Shown piece by piece: positions 61,757-64,000 of a stretch of DNA of 64,000 nucleotides; the stretch's first letter is position 1, and each line of letters opens with the position of its first letter. The position numbers were made by a program, and so were the translations under genes. Source of the DNA: Gymnothorax reevesii (taxonomy: Eukaryota > Chordata > Actinopteri > Anguilliformes > Muraenidae). The stretch covers positions 120,613,947 through 120,677,946 of the forward strand of contig CM056573.1 of assembly GCA_029721435.1 (NCBI GenBank), in the 5' to 3' direction. The notes under the pieces were generated by a model. It was not told where the DNA came from and searched no databases. It saw only the letters and a list, made by a program, of their open reading frames with translations.

Positions 61757-61816
61757 AGCAGCAAGTTATTTTAGGGTTTGATCACCCACCAGCATACACA
61801 AAAATCGGCGCCTATG
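60695..61816. mobile_element. inverted-repeat element with CATAGGC ends
   Basis: The left end CATAGGCTCCGAT and right end ATCGGCGCCTATG are inverted copies, both followed inward by GTGGGTGCT-like sequence. It is about 1.1 kb with no coding frame. It includes an ATT/TTA microsatellite near the right end. Confidence 0.6.
61712..61756. repeat. (TTA)n microsatellite
   Basis: TTTA units passing into a TTA run of about 12 units. Confidence 0.95.
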
Positions 61817-62059
61817 GTAGCAGGGTGTTGCTAATCTACAGCCAGCGGCATTCTGGGGTGACTGCCAGACGGAATGAGCACTTCGCCAGAGCCGAACTGT
61901 CCGATGCAAGATTTAGTGGCTTAAGAGGAAATTCGTTCCAAACCTGATGACCAAATAAACAGACTTGGACAGGGTTAAGAGGACTGCAGTCCCAATCCTG
62001 GGGGCGACCCAGCGACGGACTACCCCTGACCGGATCGGACGGTCTGTCTTTTTCTGAGT

Positions 62060-62668
62060 GTTTCAATAAATGGTCCGTCGTCCTCCGACCCAGTCGGACT
62101 GTCCGACTTTCTAGGACTACTCAAGAGTTGTCCTAAAACCCGGTTGGACAAAAAATATAATGCTAAAATATGGTGTTATTGTTTGATGTCGTCTGGAAGC
62201 ACAGACAGCCCAAAATATTTTGAGAATGGAAAGACAGTATAACCAATGCCCAAAAAACCAAAAGAGCCTACACCCAGAAACGAGGCTCTGTCAAATCCGT
62301 GAATTAATTTTTCTAACAACTACACATAGTTTATTAATAAAGCGTGAAGATTTCACTTTTAAATCATTGGTCTCGTTAACTTAAAACAGAACAAAAAGTG
62401 GTATTTTATGCAATTTTTTATGGTATTTTTTCTTTTTTCATTTAACGTTAACTTATTTCAAATATTTGAACGACAAATAGCATCACTGAGGTGTAAATTA
62501 TCATGCAACTTCGAGCGAACAGTGACGAATCGTTCGTCCTTGTTGGACCATGGTCGGACATCCTACTTTTGTTTTATTGAAACACCTGACGGACTTGGTC
62601 TGTTGAAGGTCCGACTTTTCACTCAACAGATTGTCTGACTCGGTCGGACAAGTAAAGTTTATTGAAAC
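62060..62668. mobile_element. MITE with GTTTCAATAAA ends
   Basis: GTTTCAATAAA at 62060-62070 is the inverse of TTTATTGAAAC at 62658-62668, and both arms continue with GTCCG- and GTCGGAC-type motifs. It is about 609 bp and non-coding. Confidence 0.55.
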
Positions 62669-64000
62669 AGCCCCCTGGACCCAGAATTAGGCTTGGGGGC
62701 TTGTTTCTATTAAACTGGACTGAGGACCTGACTTGAACTGGGTTAACGAGAACGCAGTTCCAATCCTGGACTCTGAATGAGGCTTAGGAGCTTGTTCCTA
62801 TTAACTAAGCTTGGAAGGTTTCCATAAGTTTCTATCATTACAGGTTACATTAAACTTTCTAAAGATGAGGAGTTCTACTTAGCAGTACCGACTGGTTCTA
62901 AGCATCAGTAGAAAATTACAATCCAGCAACTTGCAACTCAAAGCAGGGGGTCTAAAACAACATCACAGGGATATCAGGAAGCAACAATGAAACAAGACAC
63001 TGGAGGGGATAGGGGCACACGAGAGACATCAACCAATCAGAGGAGACATTACTCCTAATAGACATGCAAGTTGCTGAACGGGAGGAAACACAGAAGGTAT
63101 TCACTCGAGGGTTGAGACTCAAATCCATCTTGAAACAACTCACCTGTCCCACTTTCCACTAAAATACAAACCTCCAAGAACAACAGATTCCTTCTTGGAC
63201 ACTTTTTCTACCCAGAGTATCCCCTCAAGTCATTTTATTTCGCTTGAAAGATTTGGAGGAGTGCATTCAACAACAAACTCTAACGCTTGAGTCATCCTCA
63301 GAATCATTAACTGGTTGTTTTCAAAGTGGGAAAAAATCAGTCTAGACAGACAGCCCTGGTGTACTGCAGGTGCGCCACAAACCCAAATGAGTGAACGCAG
63401 ACCACATAAACATGAGTCATTCAGAAATCTCTCCAATGTGCGCAATGCATCAGAAAACTAATGAAAAACACTCATTTAGAAGCGACTCCATCTACTCAGG
63501 ATATTTTGTTACCATCCATATTTGTGAAATGCTGTTCCATTGTTTGACCTTTGTGCACAGTACCTAACTGCATCAGTTATATGTCATTATAGCCCAAAAC
63601 ACCAATTCTGACATTATTATTCTGTTCATGTTGATTCAGTCAACAGCTTTGACATCAGATTTGCACCTGTATATTTGACTAAAAAGTGATAATTTTCAAT
63701 GCCTTCTTGTGCCTTTTTACCATCAGATGCATGTGTGTACTGATTGAAAAAATATCAGTGACTGCACTGCTTTAAATGATTTATTTACCATTCAGTACAG
63801 AGCAGGCTTAGCTCTGCCAGTGTTTGACTAAATGGGGTTGTCACCTTTGTAGAGAAATTACTGCACAGCTTCAATCCCTTGAAAGATCAGTAAGTCTTAC
63901 TCTTTTGCCATTAATTAGATGCTGTCCTTGGTGTGAAACAAACCTAATTTCTCACTCTGTTTGAAAACATCTTTTTCTGAAAAATCACTGATTGACCAGG

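Larger units (their letters stand above)
50780..64000 (-). other. stxbp6: stxbp6 intron (part, at least 13.2 kb)
   Basis: It lies upstream of the SNARE-coil exon on the minus strand. A search for the preceding exon (the part encoding the region before the SNARE coil) found no match. It contains the transposon-derived pieces listed below. Other parts, for example 55891-60690 and 62700-64000, hold nothing that I can name, though 59160-59640 looks like complex, possibly conserved sequence. Confidence 0.75.

Noticed and set aside
50780..64000. further stxbp6 exons
   Set aside because: I looked on the minus strand for the segments encoding the region before the SNARE coil and the N-terminal domain and found none with splice sites. 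They are probably beyond the window.
1..64000. CRISPR arrays, operons, phage or bacterial genes
   Set aside because: No spaced direct repeats of that type and no bacterial gene organisation. The sequence is vertebrate.

Overview
The window is vertebrate nuclear DNA, almost certainly from a ray-finned (teleost-type) fish. The evidence is the transposon complement (Gmr1-like Ty3/gypsy, hAT, Tc1, a THAP-carrying TTAA element, Harbinger-like and many short inverted-repeat elements), abundant (CA)n/(GT)n microsatellites, and one host gene with vertebrate exon structure. I recognise only one host protein-coding gene, the 3' part of stxbp6 (amisyn), on the minus strand. Exon 50622-50779 encodes the R-SNARE-like coiled coil and exon 47564-47587 encodes the last seven residues plus the stop. 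The rest of the gene lies beyond position 64000, so 50780-64000 is intron, and DNA left of 47564 is 3' UTR or downstream flank.

Positions 1-11550 are a nested transposon stack. The oldest layer is a decayed LINE (1-315, resuming at 9617). It was split by a DNA element (316-9607) with 82-bp terminal inverted repeats, a 9-bp target duplication and a RecQ-like helicase fragment. That element was split in turn by a 2.6-kb hAT element (594-3198, perfect 8-bp target duplication, transposase with one in-frame stop) and by a 6.0-kb LTR retrotransposon (3521-9519, minus strand). The retrotransposon has nearly identical LTRs, one uninterrupted 1605-codon gag-pol frame, and integrase placed before reverse transcriptase, which is the order described for the Gmr1 group.

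Positions 12449-16315 are a TTAA-flanked element with a THAP domain on the minus strand near its right end and a P2RX7-C-terminal-like zinc motif on the plus strand near its left end. It resembles a Kolobok element and carries two further nested inverted-repeat elements.

Positions 16316-38650 are non-coding: microsatellites, a Tc1 remnant (24147-24620), two loci of about 147-bp tandem repeats (28801-29155 and 34646-34840), an inverted-repeat element with YY1-like motifs (33023-33498) and a foldback (34988-35170). Positions 38651-40160 hold a complete Tc1-type transposon with perfect 30-bp inverted repeats and an intact DD34E transposase. Positions 40163-47560 are AT-rich, with a decayed hAT-like element and possible conserved non-coding DNA. 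The stxbp6 exons follow, and the intron beyond them carries more nested DNA elements.

I saw no rRNA, tRNA, CRISPR or prokaryotic features. Most open frames outside the listed elements are chance or low-complexity frames.
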